Positions 42,613 to 54,624 of a stretch of 64,000 nt of DNA are shown in pieces (the stretch's first letter is position 1; every line of letters begins with the position of its first letter). Location: positions 38,023,661 through 38,087,660 of the forward strand of contig OY829541.1 of assembly GCA_963691705.1 (NCBI GenBank), written 5' to 3'. This stretch comes from Viola odorata. Taxonomy: Eukaryota; Streptophyta; Magnoliopsida; Malpighiales; Violaceae. The translations under genes and the position numbers were made by a program. The notes beneath the pieces were generated by a model. That model saw nothing but the letters and a program-made list of their open reading frames with translations. It ran no database searches and had not been told where the DNA came from.

Positions 42613-44533
42613 GCCACCAATCCGAGGGACTGAACACCAAATAGACTTTGTGCCCGATTCTACAATTCCTAACCGGGCGGCCTATTGGAGCAACCCCGAG
42701 GAAACTAAGTAATTACAAAGGCAAGTAGACAAGTTACTTAGCTGAGGATATGTGAGGGAAATTTTATCCCCATGCGTAGTTCCCGTAATCTTAGTTCCGA
42801 AGAAGGATGGAACTTGGTGCATGTGTGTTGATTGTCGAGCGGTCAACAAAATCATTGTAAATTATCGACACCCTATACCTCGTTTAGATGGTATGCTTGA
42901 TTAATTGAGTGGTAGTAAAATATTTTCTAAGATTGACTTAATGAGTGGCAATCACCAAATTTGCATGAAAGAGGGTGATGAATGAAAAATGGCTTTTAAG
43001 ACTAAGTATGGATTACACGAATGGATGGTTATGCCGTTTGGGTTAACTAACGCACCTAGTACTTTTATGAGGCTAATGAATCATGTTCTTAGTTTTTTTA
43101 TTGGTAGATTTATTGTGGATGGTTATGTCGTTTGGGTTAACTAACGCACCTAGTACTTTTATGAGGCTAATGAATCATGTTCTTAGTTTTTTTAATGGTA
43201 GATTTATTGTGGTTTATTTTGATGACATTAATTTATAGCAAATCCATTGATGAGCATGTTTCGCACCTTAGGGAAGCTTTTCTTACATTGCGCGAGCAAC
43301 AATTATATGCCAAGCTAAGCAAGTTTGTTTTCTTGGTTTTATTGTCAATGTAGAAGGTGTAAAGGTTGACAAGGAGAAGATCAGAGCGATCAAGGAGTGG
43401 CGGACTCCAAAGAGCGCGAGCGACGTGCGTTCATTCCATGGCCTAGCGACCTTTTATAGGCGCTTTGTCAAGGATTTTAGCACCATTGCGGCACCATTGA
43501 ACGAACTCACTAAGATAAATATTTCTTTTGAGTGGGGAAAGCCGCAAGAGGAAGCGTTCAACACGCTTAAGGAGCGTTTGTGTTCGGCGCCCGTCTTAGC
43601 CCTACCGGACTTTGATAAGGCGTTTGAGGTAGAATGTGAGAGTGGGCTTAGGATCGGTGTTGTGCTTATGCAAGAGAAGTGACCCATTGCTTACTTTAGC
43701 AAGAAGTTGAAGGACGCTCAACTTAGGTATCCGACGTATGATAAGGAGCTCTATGCACTTGTGCGCGCGACAGAGGTCTAGCAATATTATTTGATGTCGC
43801 GCGAGTTTATAGTGTATACGGGTCACTTGAGCTTGAAGTATCTAAAGGGACAAGGTAAATTGAACAAGCGCCATGCGACTTGGATGGAGTTTATAGAGTC
43901 TTTTCCCTATCACATTCAATACAAACAAGGTAAGGACAATGTAGTGGTTGATGCACTATCTCGAAGGTACGCGCTTATTACTTCTCTTAGTGCTAAGTTA
44001 CATGGGTTTTCACACATTATTTCTCTTTACCCTACTGATTCTGATTTTGGTGATATTTATAGTAATTGCATGACTATTGCCGAATCTAAGTTTTATAGAC
44101 ATGATGGGTATTTTTTTAAGCGAAAACGTTTATGTGTGCCTAATTGTTCTTTAAGAGAATTGCTAGTGAGCGAGTCTCATAGTGGAGGTTTGATGGGTCA
44201 CTTTGGCATGACTAAGACATTGAATGTACTCAAGGAGCATTTTTATTGGCCCCATATGAAATGAGATGTAGTATCCATCATCGTTAGGTGTTTAGTTTGT
44301 CGTAAGGAAAAATCTAAGGTTTCTAATCATGGTGAGTATATGCCTTTACCTGTGCCTTCCCATCCTTGGACCGATTTGTCTATGGACTTTGTTATAGGAT
44401 TTCCTAAATCGAGGCGAGGGAAGGATAGTATCTTTATTGTAGTCGATCATTTTTCAAAGATGGAATATTTTATCCCTTGTATACTCATGATGCGACTCAT
44501 ATTGCTAACTTGTTTTTCAAAGAAATGGTGCGC
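42613..44533 (+). pseudogene. pol: Chromo-1 reverse transcriptase, RNase H and integrase start
   Basis: Coding resumes after the Ogre-like element. RT with [31 protein letters not shown] (twice, see findings) and a VYFDD core near 43213; RNase H with [12 protein letters not shown]; the integrase zinc motif [12 protein letters not shown]; and DLSMDFVIGFPKS of the catalytic core. It ends after KEMVR at 44533, where the plus-strand Athila LTR begins. Stops occur near 42901, 42986, 43681, 43780 and 44262, and a 94-bp tandem duplication shifts the frame. Confidence 0.9.
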
Positions 44534-45538
44534 TGATTGACGCTTTATTTCATGTGTTCTTACCACTTCAAAACTCCTTGTTCGTGGCAGAAATAATCCT
44601 TTTTACGTCAATTTGGCTTCTTTTGGAGGAATCTTGGGCAAGACTGGTTCTAGAAGAATCTGGTGCTGGAGCGAAGGATTGGCAGTCTTAGTCGCATGTC
44701 TTAGCTAAGACTGTAGGATAGAAGCGTGCTGAACATGGACTCGTGGGAAGCGGAATCAGATCAGAGAACCAGCTGGTTGTTCCATCCATTTGAAGAAATC
44801 TTGGATGTAATCCTATTTGAACAAAAACAATTAGTCATTATCTTGTTATTTATTTTGCGTTTTGAATTTAAACAATTGGGATTTTTATCCCTATCTTTTA
44901 GTTAATTTGAAGTGAGGAGTTTGGAAAGGAACGTTATTGGTGGGGACTCTAACCATGTTAAAAGGTTAGGGAAGGCTGTCAATTACGGGATCTTCCATCT
45001 TCCTTTCTTCCGGTTTTGTAAACAATTGTTGTGATAATTCCTTTGGAATATCGCATTTAATTCTATTTCATGTTCTTCAATTATTCTTTTACTTCCTTGA
45101 TTAATATGTTTAGTAGCTTAAACACCTAGTTCTTGGTAAGGGTTGAGTGAGCATATTTGTGATTCGTGAGACTGAATCGTTCTTAATCATCCTCTCGTTT
45201 GTATTCAATTCAAGTTCTGTTTTAACAAACCGGTTCCTGTCTAGGCTAAGACTTGATCGATCTTAGGCAAGACGACGAATTTGCAGCCAGTCACTAAGGG
45301 GACGAGCGAAACCGAAGTGATGAAGTAGGTAGCTAACCTCGCGGGGGTTAGTGAACTTGAATTGATATAGGCCTAACCAGATTGACAACCTAGGGCTCCG
45401 AGTTGGGAGTAGCTTGGCCTAGACTCTGTCTTTCCCTATGCCATTGAGAAAACGCATGTGCCTCAAGCTAGCAGCCAATTGGATAAACCCTTTAGCCAGC
45501 AAGGTGTCCACTGGCCAGGATCCCTCGACACGCAATCA
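44534..45538 (+). repeat. Athila (plus) 5' LTR
   Basis: 1005 bp, TGATTGACGC...CGCAATCA, with inverted terminal hexamers TGATTG/CAATCA. The start falls exactly where the Chromo-1 integrase frame breaks. It contains the 14-bp palindrome GTCTTAGCTAAGAC (44698-44711). Part of this LTR is found inverted at 51593-52348. Confidence 0.88.
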
Positions 45539-45543
45539 AATTT

Positions 45544-45561
45544 TGGCGCCGTTGCCGGGGA
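45544..45561 (+). other. Athila (plus) primer-binding site
   Basis: TGGCGCCGTTGCCGGGGA, the classical Athila site, 5 bp after the LTR end. Commonly attributed to tRNA-Asp. Confidence 0.9.
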
Positions 45562-45614
45562 TCTTTTGACGGTGTTTCTTGTAGTTTTGTTTTTATTTTT
45601 ATCTTTTGCAGTTG

Positions 45615-47198
45615 ATGACCAGGTCCTCAAAGGAAGATTTACTACCTTTGAATCCAGAACTTACAAAAGCTGAAGCACAAAACAGAAAGAAAGCCAAGAG
45701 AAAGACTAACGGTGAATTTTCAGGGACGCAAACAGAATCTGGTCCCAGCAGCAATCTAGGCCAAGATTCTAGCCCAGCTGAAAACCCAATACCAACCATG
45801 GAGGAAAACCAACAAGAACAAACAATGAGGGAACAAAACAGGGGGGCAGAGCAAGTGACCTACTCCTGTATTAATCTACCCCCGATGGCTAATGATTGGT
45901 CTATCAAGACAAACATCATTGCCAACTTAACTAAGTTTCATGGCCACTCAAACGAGAATCCATATAACCATTTGAGGAACCTTCACCTCCAATGTGATAC
46001 CCTCAAACCAGTAGGCATAACAATCGAGAGAGCCAAACTGAAGTCATTTCCTTGGTCTCTCGAAGACTCAGCTAAGAATTGGTTCTATAGCTTGCCCCAT
46101 AACACCATTACAACATGGGGAGACATGTCTGCCGCCTTCCTAAATAAATATTGGAATGCGACTAAGGCAGGGGCAGCAAGAAAAAGTTTAGTTTCCGTTC
46201 AGCAGAGGGGAGGAGAGAGTTTGAGCGAGTATCATCAAAGGTTTAGAGACCTTCAAGACATCTGCCCTACCCATGGAGTGGCAGATCATCTCCTAATCCA
46301 ATACTTCTATGATGGAATGTGTGTAAAGGATAGGGAAAGGCTAGATTCAGCCGCTGGAGGAGCACTTCAAGATCTTACACCAACAAGAGCAAAACTACTT
46401 CTCCAAACAATGGTTGACAACAGCCAAAACAACGCCTCATCTGAGAGAAATTCTACACCTTCTTCTTTGAATGCTATAAATGTGGAAAACAAGCTTGATA
46501 AGATTACTGACATTTTGATGAATCTTTCTACAGGTACCACATCTCAGGTACAAACTACAGTAGCAGCAGCCAATCCTATGCCCTCCATTTGCGGGATTTG
46601 CCAACAGCTAGATCACCCAACCCATAGTTGTTACATGGTAGAACAACCGGGCGATCCAGCCCCAATCCCAGTAAATGTAGCGTACGGCTACAATCAAGGA
46701 CAATCTAACGGACAACCTAAATTCCCACATGAGAGTAACCAATATCCGTGGAGACAACATCCAAATCTAAGGTGGAGACAAGATACACCTCAGCCTAGCC
46801 AACCAAATCAACAACAATACCAACAACAGCCACAACAATCTCCCATAAATTTCCAACACTTCGTACCCAGACCACCTGGAGCAAATCAATCAAATGCCCT
46901 AGTGTTACCTCCTGCACCTCAACCGCTTAAGATTATCGGAGTTCCTATAGAAGACACATTTCAAAAATTCATGCAGGCAACTCAATCTAGCATTGCTGAA
47001 ATGCAAAAAGCTACTCAGTCCAGTATTGTTGAGAAACAGGAACAAATAGGCCAGCTCACCCAACAAATCCAGCAGCTAGGGACAAGTGGAAAATTACCTT
47101 CCACGATCGAGGATAACCCTAGGCACAACGTAAGTGCTATTCATCTTAGGAGTGGAAGTGTTCTGCCTGAACGAAAGGGTGCGAAATCAGACCAGTAG
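45615..47198 (+). CDS. gag: Athila (plus) gag
   Basis: Frame of 527 residues from the ATG at 45615 (MTRSSKEDLLPLNPEL). The upstream in-frame codons are not ATG. The gag domain covers about residues 90-260 (FHGHSNENPYNHLRNLH, SLEDSAKNWFYSLPH, SEYHQRFRDLQ). A Cys/His cluster ICGICQQLDHPTHSCY is near residue 330, followed by a Gln/Pro-rich region. The stop TAG at 47196 is in the same frame as pol, so either a read-through stop or a disabling mutation separates them. A second in-frame TAG follows near 47322. It would form the particle. Confidence 0.9.
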   Translation: MTRSSKEDLLPLNPELTKAEAQNRKKAKRKTNGEFSGTQTESGPSSNLGQDSSPAENPIPTMEENQQEQTMREQNRGAEQVTYSCINLPPMANDWSIKTNIIANLTKFHGHSNENPYNHLRNLHLQCDTLKPVGITIERAKLKSFPWSLEDSAKNWFYSLPHNTITTWGDMSAAFLNKYWNATKAGAARKSLVSVQQRGGESLSEYHQRFRDLQDICPTHGVADHLLIQYFYDGMCVKDRERLDSAAGGALQDLTPTRAKLLLQTMVDNSQNNASSERNSTPSSLNAINVENKLDKITDILMNLSTGTTSQVQTTVAAANPMPSICGICQQLDHPTHSCYMVEQPGDPAPIPVNVAYGYNQGQSNGQPKFPHESNQYPWRQHPNLRWRQDTPQPSQPNQQQYQQQPQQSPINFQHFVPRPPGANQSNALVLPPAPQPLKIIGVPIEDTFQKFMQATQSSIAEMQKATQSSIVEKQEQIGQLTQQIQQLGTSGKLPSTIEDNPRHNVSAIHLRSGSVLPERKGAKSDQ

Positions 47199-47342
47199 GT
47201 ACGTAATCATTCATTTGGGGATGAGGATGTCGATGTGGATGAAGAAATTCAAGCAGAAGCTCAGCCAGAACCAATCTTGGCTAAGACTGAGACTAAGACC
47301 GATGTTCCAGTCCAATCACAATAGTCGATCTTAGCTAAGCCA

Positions 47343-50300
47343 GTGGGTAAGACTGATGAGCAGAGTTTAAAACCTCTGGAAACAGTAGATATTCCACCTC
47401 CTTATCCTCCCAAGTCTTCTAAACAGAAGAAATTAGACGAAGGTAAAGAATTCATGAGCATTTTTGGCAAAGTGCCAGTGAATATTCCTATGCTAGATTT
47501 AATTTCTAAAGCACCTTCTTACGCAAGATTTTGGAAAGAACTTTGCACTAACAAAAGGAAACTTGCAGGTGTTGAGAGAGTGAATCTTTTGCAGAATGTT
47601 TCTTCAGTACTTCAAAGCAAACTACTGGAGAAATGTCGAGATCAAGGAACCTTCACCATCCCTTGTAAAATTGGGAACAAAATGGTGGAAAAGGCCCTTT
47701 GCGATGTAGGGGCTGGGATCAACGTGATGTCCTTAAAGGAATACGAAGTATTGCAAATGGGACCCATGAAGGAGACATAGGTGGTGATTCAACTAGCTGA
47801 CCGAACCGTGATCCATCCTAAGGGTTTGGTAGAGGACGTTCTCGTCCAAGTCAATAACTTTATATACCCTGTGGATTTTTATATTATTGAAATGGATGCT
47901 GATTTACCTTCCTGCACAACTGATGTGCTCTTCGGTAGACCTTTCCTTAGGTCTGCTAGAGCAAAGATAGACGTTTATGAAGGTAGTATTATTTTGGAAT
48001 TCTTTGGGAGCACGATTAAGTTCTACATGAAGGAGGGATTAAATTATCATAATGAGACACATAGTGTTAATTTTATTGATATCTTATACCCTATTGAAGA
48101 AGAGACTGCAGACTTAAATGCTACTGACCCACTTGATTTTGTCTTAAGCAGAAGTATCTCAGCTAAGACACTAGAAGAAATGGAAGACCGAGTAGGGAAC
48201 CGAGAGGATCTTAGGGAGATCTTAACGGATCTTCATGAGACTGAACCAGTGAAGGAAACCATGCCTTGCCCATTGTTTAGCATGTCTAACTCTAAGATCT
48301 TACCATCTATTGTGCAGGCGCCCGAGCTTGATCTTAAGGAGTTACCAGAACACCTTAAGTATGCCTATCTAGGCCAAGACAAAACTCTCCCAGTAATAAT
48401 CTCAACTAAGCTTTCTAGCGAAGAAGAGACAAGATTGACAAGCATTTTGAAGGAACATAAAGAGGCTATTGGATTGACCTTAGCAGACATCAAGGGCATA
48501 TCCTCAACCATTTGCACCCACAAAATTCATGTGGAAGAGGATAAGAAAACTATTAGACAACCCCAAAGGAGGCTAAACCCTCCGATGATGGAAGTTGTCA
48601 AGAAAGAAATCATTAAATTACTTGATGCTGGAATTATATACCCAATCTCTGATAGTTCATGGGTTTCCCCTGTGCAGGTTGTGCCTAAAAAGACAGGTAT
48701 TACCATGACTGAAGGTGAAGATGGAGTAAAGAGAACCACAAGAATTCAGAATGGGTGGAGAGTCTGCATAGACTACCGCAGACTTAACCAAGTCACGAGG
48801 AAAGATCACTTTCCATTACCATTCATTGACCAAATGGTGGAAAGATTGACTGGGAAGTCCCATTACTATTTCTTGGACGGTTATTCAGGATTTCATCAAA
48901 TCCCAGTGGCATTAGAAGACCAAGAGAAGACGACATTTACATGTCCCTTCGGAACCTTTGCGTATAGGAGGATGCCATTTGGATTGTGCAATGCGTCGGC
49001 CACCTTTCAAAGGTGTATGGTTAGTATCTTTTCAGACTATGTAGAAAAAGGTATAGAAGTGTTTATAGATGACTTCACCGTCTATGGTGATAATTTTGAT
49101 AAATGCTTAACGACACTAAAACATGTTTTGAAAAGATGTGTGACCACTAATCTTGTTCTTAACTATGAAAAATGTCATTTCATGGTCGAACAAGGTATTG
49201 TCCTAGGTCATGTAGTTTCTACGAAATATATAGAAGTTGACTAGGCTAAGTTTTCTAGGCCATGCAGGCTTCTACCGCAGGTTTATTAAAGACTTCTCAA
49301 AGATTATGGAGTCGATGTGCAAACTATTACAAAAAGAAGTGGACTTCAATTTTGACGAATCTTGCCAAGAAGCGTTTGACAAGATCAAAGAGAAACTCAC
49401 ATCAGCCCCAATCATCCAAGCACTAGATTGGAACCTTCCATTTGAGTTGATGTGTGATGCTAGTAACTCAGCTGTTGGTGCGGTTCTAGGGCAGAGTAAT
49501 GGTAGAGATCCACACGTGATCTACTACGCCTCTAAGATGCTTGATGATGCGCAAAAGAACTATACCACAACGGAGAAGGAATTGTTCACAATAATCTTCG
49601 CTTTGGACAAATTCAGATCGTATTTGTTGGGAACAAAAGTCATAGTCTTTTCTGACCATGCGGCCTTAAGGTACCTCTTGACAAAAGCCGAATCTAAGCC
49701 TAGACTGATCCGCTGGGTTTTACTTTTGCAGGAACATAATTTGGAGATTAAGGACAAAGCAGGAAAGAAGAACTTAGTTGCAGACCACCTAAGTAGATGC
49801 TTTGTAAAGGACGATTCAGAACCAATCGGAGATGATTTTCCAGACGAACATCTATATGTTATCCAAGCGATAAGACCTTGGTTCGCTGATCTTGTCAATT
49901 TCTTAGCTATGGGTAAGCATCATGGAGACTTAACGGCTCAAGAAAAGGTAAAGATTAAGCATGACAGTAAGTATTTCGTTTGGGATGACCCCTATCTTTG
50001 GAAAATAGGATCTGATCAATTGATTAGGAGGTGTATTCCTGAAAGTGAAATTCCCTCGGTTTTAAGATTTAGCCACTCTTATGCATGTGGGGGACATTTT
50101 GGAGCTAAGAGGAAAGCCCTAAAAGTCCTAGAGTCAGGATTTTATTGGCCCACTCTATTTCATGATAGTTATATATTTTGTAAGACATGTCCTGAATGCC
50201 AAAAGATAGGAAACATAAGCGCTAGAAATCAAATGCCCATGAATGTTATATTGAATTGTGAGATTTTTGATCTATGGGGCATCGATTTCATGGGACCATT

Positions 50301-51171
50301 TCCTATGTCGGATGGAAAATAATATATATTGCTTGTTGTGGATTACGTGTCTAAATGGATAGAAGCTAAAGCAACTAGGACCAATGACGCTAGAACTGTT
50401 GTTTCGTTTTTGAAAACTAACATTTTGAACAGGTTTGGCGTGCCTAGGGGGATCATTAGCGACCGAGGCACACATTTTTGCAACAGTATTATTGTTTCTC
50501 TTTTCAGGAAGTATGGTGTAACCCACAAAGTCTCCACTGCATACCACCCTCAGTCAAATGGCCAAGCAGAGGTATCAAACAGAGAAGTCAAATCGATCTT
50601 AGCTAAGACCGTTGGCTTAGATCGACGAGATTGGAGTCAAAGGTTGGATGATGCGCTTTGGGCGTATAGGACTGCTTACAAATCCCCCGTAGGAATGACT
50701 CCTTACAAATTGGTGTATGGGAAAACATGTCACCTGCCAGTAGGTATGCAACATAGAGCTTATTGGGCAATTCGAAAATGCAATCTAAGGTACGACCAAG
50801 CAGGTGAGGAAAGGAAACTCCAAATCCACGAAATAGAAGAATTGAGGAATCAAGCATACGATAACCAACTCTTAGCTAAGATCAGGATGAAGACATACCA
50901 TGACAACAAGATTGTTGAGAAGAATCTCCAACTTGGGGGAAAAGTCCTTCTGTACAATTCACGATTTAAGCTCTTCCCAGGTAAGCTTAAAACCAAATGG
51001 TAGGGTCCATATGTTATGACTAATATCTACCCTCATGGTGCAGTGGATATTAAGAATGAAAAGACAGGGATTGTGTTCAAGGTCAATGGACAGCGACTCA
51101 AACCATTCCTAGAAGGATTTCCAACGTTTCAAGAAAATCAGGCGATTGAAGCCCCACCTGAGATGCATTAA
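47343..51171 (+). pseudogene. pol: Athila (plus) pol: protease, RT, RNase H, integrase
   Basis: Protease with CDVGAGINVM (about 47700) and VLFGRPFL; RT with VPKKTG, WRVCIDYRRLN, MPFGLCNASATFQ and the FIDD core (about 49063); RNase H with [20 protein letters not shown]; integrase with the zinc motif, [33 protein letters not shown] and LPVG. Stops at 47778-47780, 49242-49244, 50320-50322 and 51001-51003. At 49242 about 60 bp appear missing just before [11 protein letters not shown] and the frame changes. Reading ends at 51171. Domain order and motifs are those of Athila. Confidence 0.92.
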
Positions 51172-52633
51172 CAGAACAGCAAATTCATGCCTAGGACTAT
51201 AACTAGGGCGCTACATGGGAGGCAACCCATGCATTTTATTTTTAGTTCTCTTGAATAAATTTATTGTTCAAATTTTGCTAGTACCGCTAATTGATTTTCT
51301 CTTGCTGAAATTTTCAGGGAGTTTGTGGAAATTTTCAAGAGTGATTTTGAGGATTTAAGTGTGGTGAGGAGTATATTTGATCTTAGCCACATTTTTTCAG
51401 CCTTGGGCTGATTGACATGCGGAGAAAAAGGAAGAAAAGAGATGGTGGCGTGTTTAGTAGAGGAGAAAAAGAAGGGATAACGGTCATATTTTTGAAATTA
51501 GTAATTATGATTTGGAAATTAATTATTTCCAAATTTTAATTAATAGTTATCTTTGAAGAATCAATCTCCTTACCTCCCACAAACACAAAATTTGATTGCG
51601 TGTTGAGGGCATCAAATTTAGTTGTAAAAAGATATAGAAAATGGGGTAGGAATACAACTTATCACTCATCCACATGGGACTCGTAGATTGCGATAAGAGG
51701 TTCATCCACAGAGATCTTGGTGGTGTATTGTAGTCTTGACTCGACTTCCTCGTCACTAGAGTTGAGGGTATTTCTGTTCCTGCTATTAAGATAAACAAAG
51801 CGTAAAAGAGGACAAGCAAAAATAAATTAAAGGAAACAATCTTAGGCAGGAGTGAGTCTTAGCTCAGATTGCTGGCTGAGATTGGTTGGAACTTTCGTGA
51901 GGTAAATTCCTGGCTAGGGCGAATTCGTGAGCACTTTACTTGTTTAATCGATCATTGACTTTAGATTTTATCCTTCCCCTTTTGTAACTCTGCTATAGAT
52001 TGGGAGGAACCCCTTTCCAATCCTACTTTCCTCCTATTCAAATCACTTGGAGGGTACCCCCTTTCGTAGTGATCCTGGCCAGTGGACACCTTACTGGCTA
52101 AAGGGTTTATCCAATTGGCTGCTGGCTTGAGGCACATGCGTTTTCTCAATAGCATAGGGAAAGACAGAGTCTAGGCCAAGGTTTTCAATCTGGTTAGGCC
52201 TATATCGATTCAAGTTCACTAACCCCCGCGAGGTTAGCTACCTACTTCGTCACTTCGGTTTCGCTCGTCCTCTTAGTGACTGGCTGTAAATCCGTCGTCT
52301 TGCCTAAGATCGATCAAGTCTTAGCCTAGACGAGAACCGGTTTGTTAAATGCTGATTGACACGCGGAGAAAAAGGAAGAAAAGAGATGGTGGCGTGTTTA
52401 GTAGAGGAGAAAAAGAAGGGATAACGGTCATATTTTTGAAATTAGTAATTATGATTTGGAAATTAATTATTTCCAAATTTTAATTAATAGTTATCTTTGA
52501 AGAATCAATCTCCTTACCTCCCACAAACACAAAATCCCTAAAATCTCGCCCTCTCCCTCTTATCTCTCAAATCATCTCAGCTAAAACCACTCCACTCTCC
52601 TACTTCCAGCCCACAATTCAATCAGCATTTAAC
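51172..52633 (+). other. Athila (plus) inter-gene region with 185-bp direct repeats and inverted LTR piece
   Basis: After pol comes the conserved block GGGCGCTACATGGGAGGCAACCCATG (about 51207-51232; only 20 or fewer bases are diagnostic). Two 185-bp direct repeats (51407-51591 and 52351-52535, nearly identical) flank 759 bp. That interval begins with TGATTGCGTGT, the reverse complement of the LTR end, and ends with about 310 bp of reverse-complement LTR (about 52035-52348). Nothing in it looks coding. Confidence 0.8.
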
Positions 52634-54624
52634 ATGGGAAAATCAAAGAGATCATCTACAAAGAAAGTCAAATCCACCCCGATTAGGCAAGAATCTCCTA
52701 CTCCCTCGCAATCTCCCTCTCTACTAAATCCAGTGGAGGATTTGCCGCAAAACCTCAACGAGGCACTCGATATTGCAAGGACAATCATGTCCATAGACGC
52801 AGCTGCCTCTGATTCTCCGAAGCAAATTCTCTCCACTCCTACTACAGTCGCTTCCTCTGAATCCCTCCAAGTCTCCTTGCCAACCAAAAAGAAGATCGAC
52901 CTCAACAACGAGCCCAAAACCCAATCTAGGGTTAGCAAGCCGGCTGAATCCGAGGTGCAAGAGATCTCGGATTCCGAGCCTAGGTGTGAAGAAGGTTCAG
53001 CCAAATCAAAGAAGTCGGGGAAGAGGAAGGCAGATGTGAGTGTTGAATCTGCCCCAGCCAGAGGGCACGATCTGCAGCTGCCAAGGGCAAGAAGAAAGTA
53101 GATGAGGCCGATCTTGGCACAGACTCTGATGCTGATGCGGTTGTAGTCTTGGCCAAGCTTGCAGCCAAGACTACCAAGGTAACCACCCTTCCGCCCTTAA
53201 ACTCCTTGAAAGGTTGTTTGAGGCCTGATACTCCTGATTTTAGGGCTAAATTGACTGAAAAGCATGCCTGTGAGATCACTCCTTTCGTTATCCTTGATTT
53301 TTCATTTCTTGATGAATTGGGGGTGGGTAACAGAGTTAGGCAGTTTATTTCCAATCTTGGGTGGGATTGCTTTTTCTATCTTGACATGCCCGCTTATGCT
53401 GAACTGTGTTTAGAGTTTCATTCCTCTTTTTGGTTAGATCAGGAGAGATTGTATACTAATGGTAGAGCTTTTCCTGATCTGAGTGCTACTGATGTTGTGC
53501 ACTTTCGTTTACTTGATAAATGGTGTCACTTTTTGATTGATGATTTTAACCTTTTGCTTGGTTTTGTGACTGAGGATGGCCTCAAGTCTGATGAGTATGT
53601 GAATGCCCTGACTGATTATCCCCCAGATTGGGATAAGGCAGCGGCCTACGGAGAATTGATTGGTGACTATGCTGCTAAGTTAAATAAAAATTCAAAGGCT
53701 CACCATATCCGAGATCCTACTTTGAGGATTCTCCAAAGGATCCTTTCAATCAATCTCTCGGCCAAGACCACAGTCTCGGGTAATATTTCAAAACTTGAGA
53801 CATTTTTGCTTTGGTGCATGCTGCATGAGAAAAGAGTCAATCTTGGCTATTGGATTACTAGGCAAATAAAAGCATGTGATTCTCTCCCTAGAATGATTTT
53901 AGGACCTCTGATTTCCCATTTGACTACTACTGCTAGGGGTATAGATTTATCTACTTTAAATTTATATAAATCCTGTGCCACTAAGATCATGGATCTTAAG
54001 GCTTTTGACCAAATGGGCCATTTCCACAAGGAAAAAGGCTATCTCTATTTTAATACAGGATTTACCCCAGTAGCAGATCACCTCTATGGGAAGAGGATCA
54101 ACAGAAACTTCAAGGTTAAGCCAATTCAGATTGACGGTACAGTAGAGGAGCCCAATCTTGGGCAAGATGACCAGAGACCTGAGCAGACCAATAGTCTCGG
54201 CATTGATCCTGACCACCCTGGACTTCCAGAATGGGCCAATAGATTCCTGGAGCTTGTGCAGATCCAGCTCCAAGCTTTCACGACAAATCAGAAGTTGTTT
54301 CATGACTTTCAAGACTCCTCTCAAAAATAGATGCAACAGATTGTGGATCAGCAGCAATCTCTGTTTGCGAGCATTAAATTGGCACAGAAGGAATGGCTGG
54401 ACAAGTTCATGGAGCAGTAGGATGCTAGATTCAAGCATATCCAGGCTCACTTGGAAGGATCTTTCACTTACATCAAGGTCATAGACAGAGTTGTTGCGCA
54501 CATTCGCAACAAAGTGAATGACCACTTCAGCACCACGAGTGACTCCAGTGATGCCTCAGATGAAGAAGATGAACCAGCACCTTCTGTGCAAGACCCGAAG
54601 CCTCCACCTTCCACATCTCAATGA
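52634..54624 (+). pseudogene. Athila ORF-1 / env-like protein gene (decayed)
   Basis: The ATG at 52634 (MGKSKRSSTKKVK) starts a basic, Ser/Pro-rich N-terminus. A one-base frameshift near 53065 moves reading to the frame of 53149-54330, with the conserved core FISNLGWDCFF, ELCLEFHSSFW, VHFRLLDKW, DYPPDWDKA and FLLWCMLHEKRVNLGYWI, as in the plant Athila ORF-1 family. Stops at 54328-54330 and 54418-54420 precede an acidic tail that ends at 54624. The family sits between pol and 3' LTR and has been called env-like. I see no convincing signal peptide or transmembrane helix. Confidence 0.88.

Noticed and set aside
53962..54525. 187-residue minus-strand frame opposite Athila ORF-1
   Set aside because: Shadow of the well-supported plus-strand gene; no independent motif.
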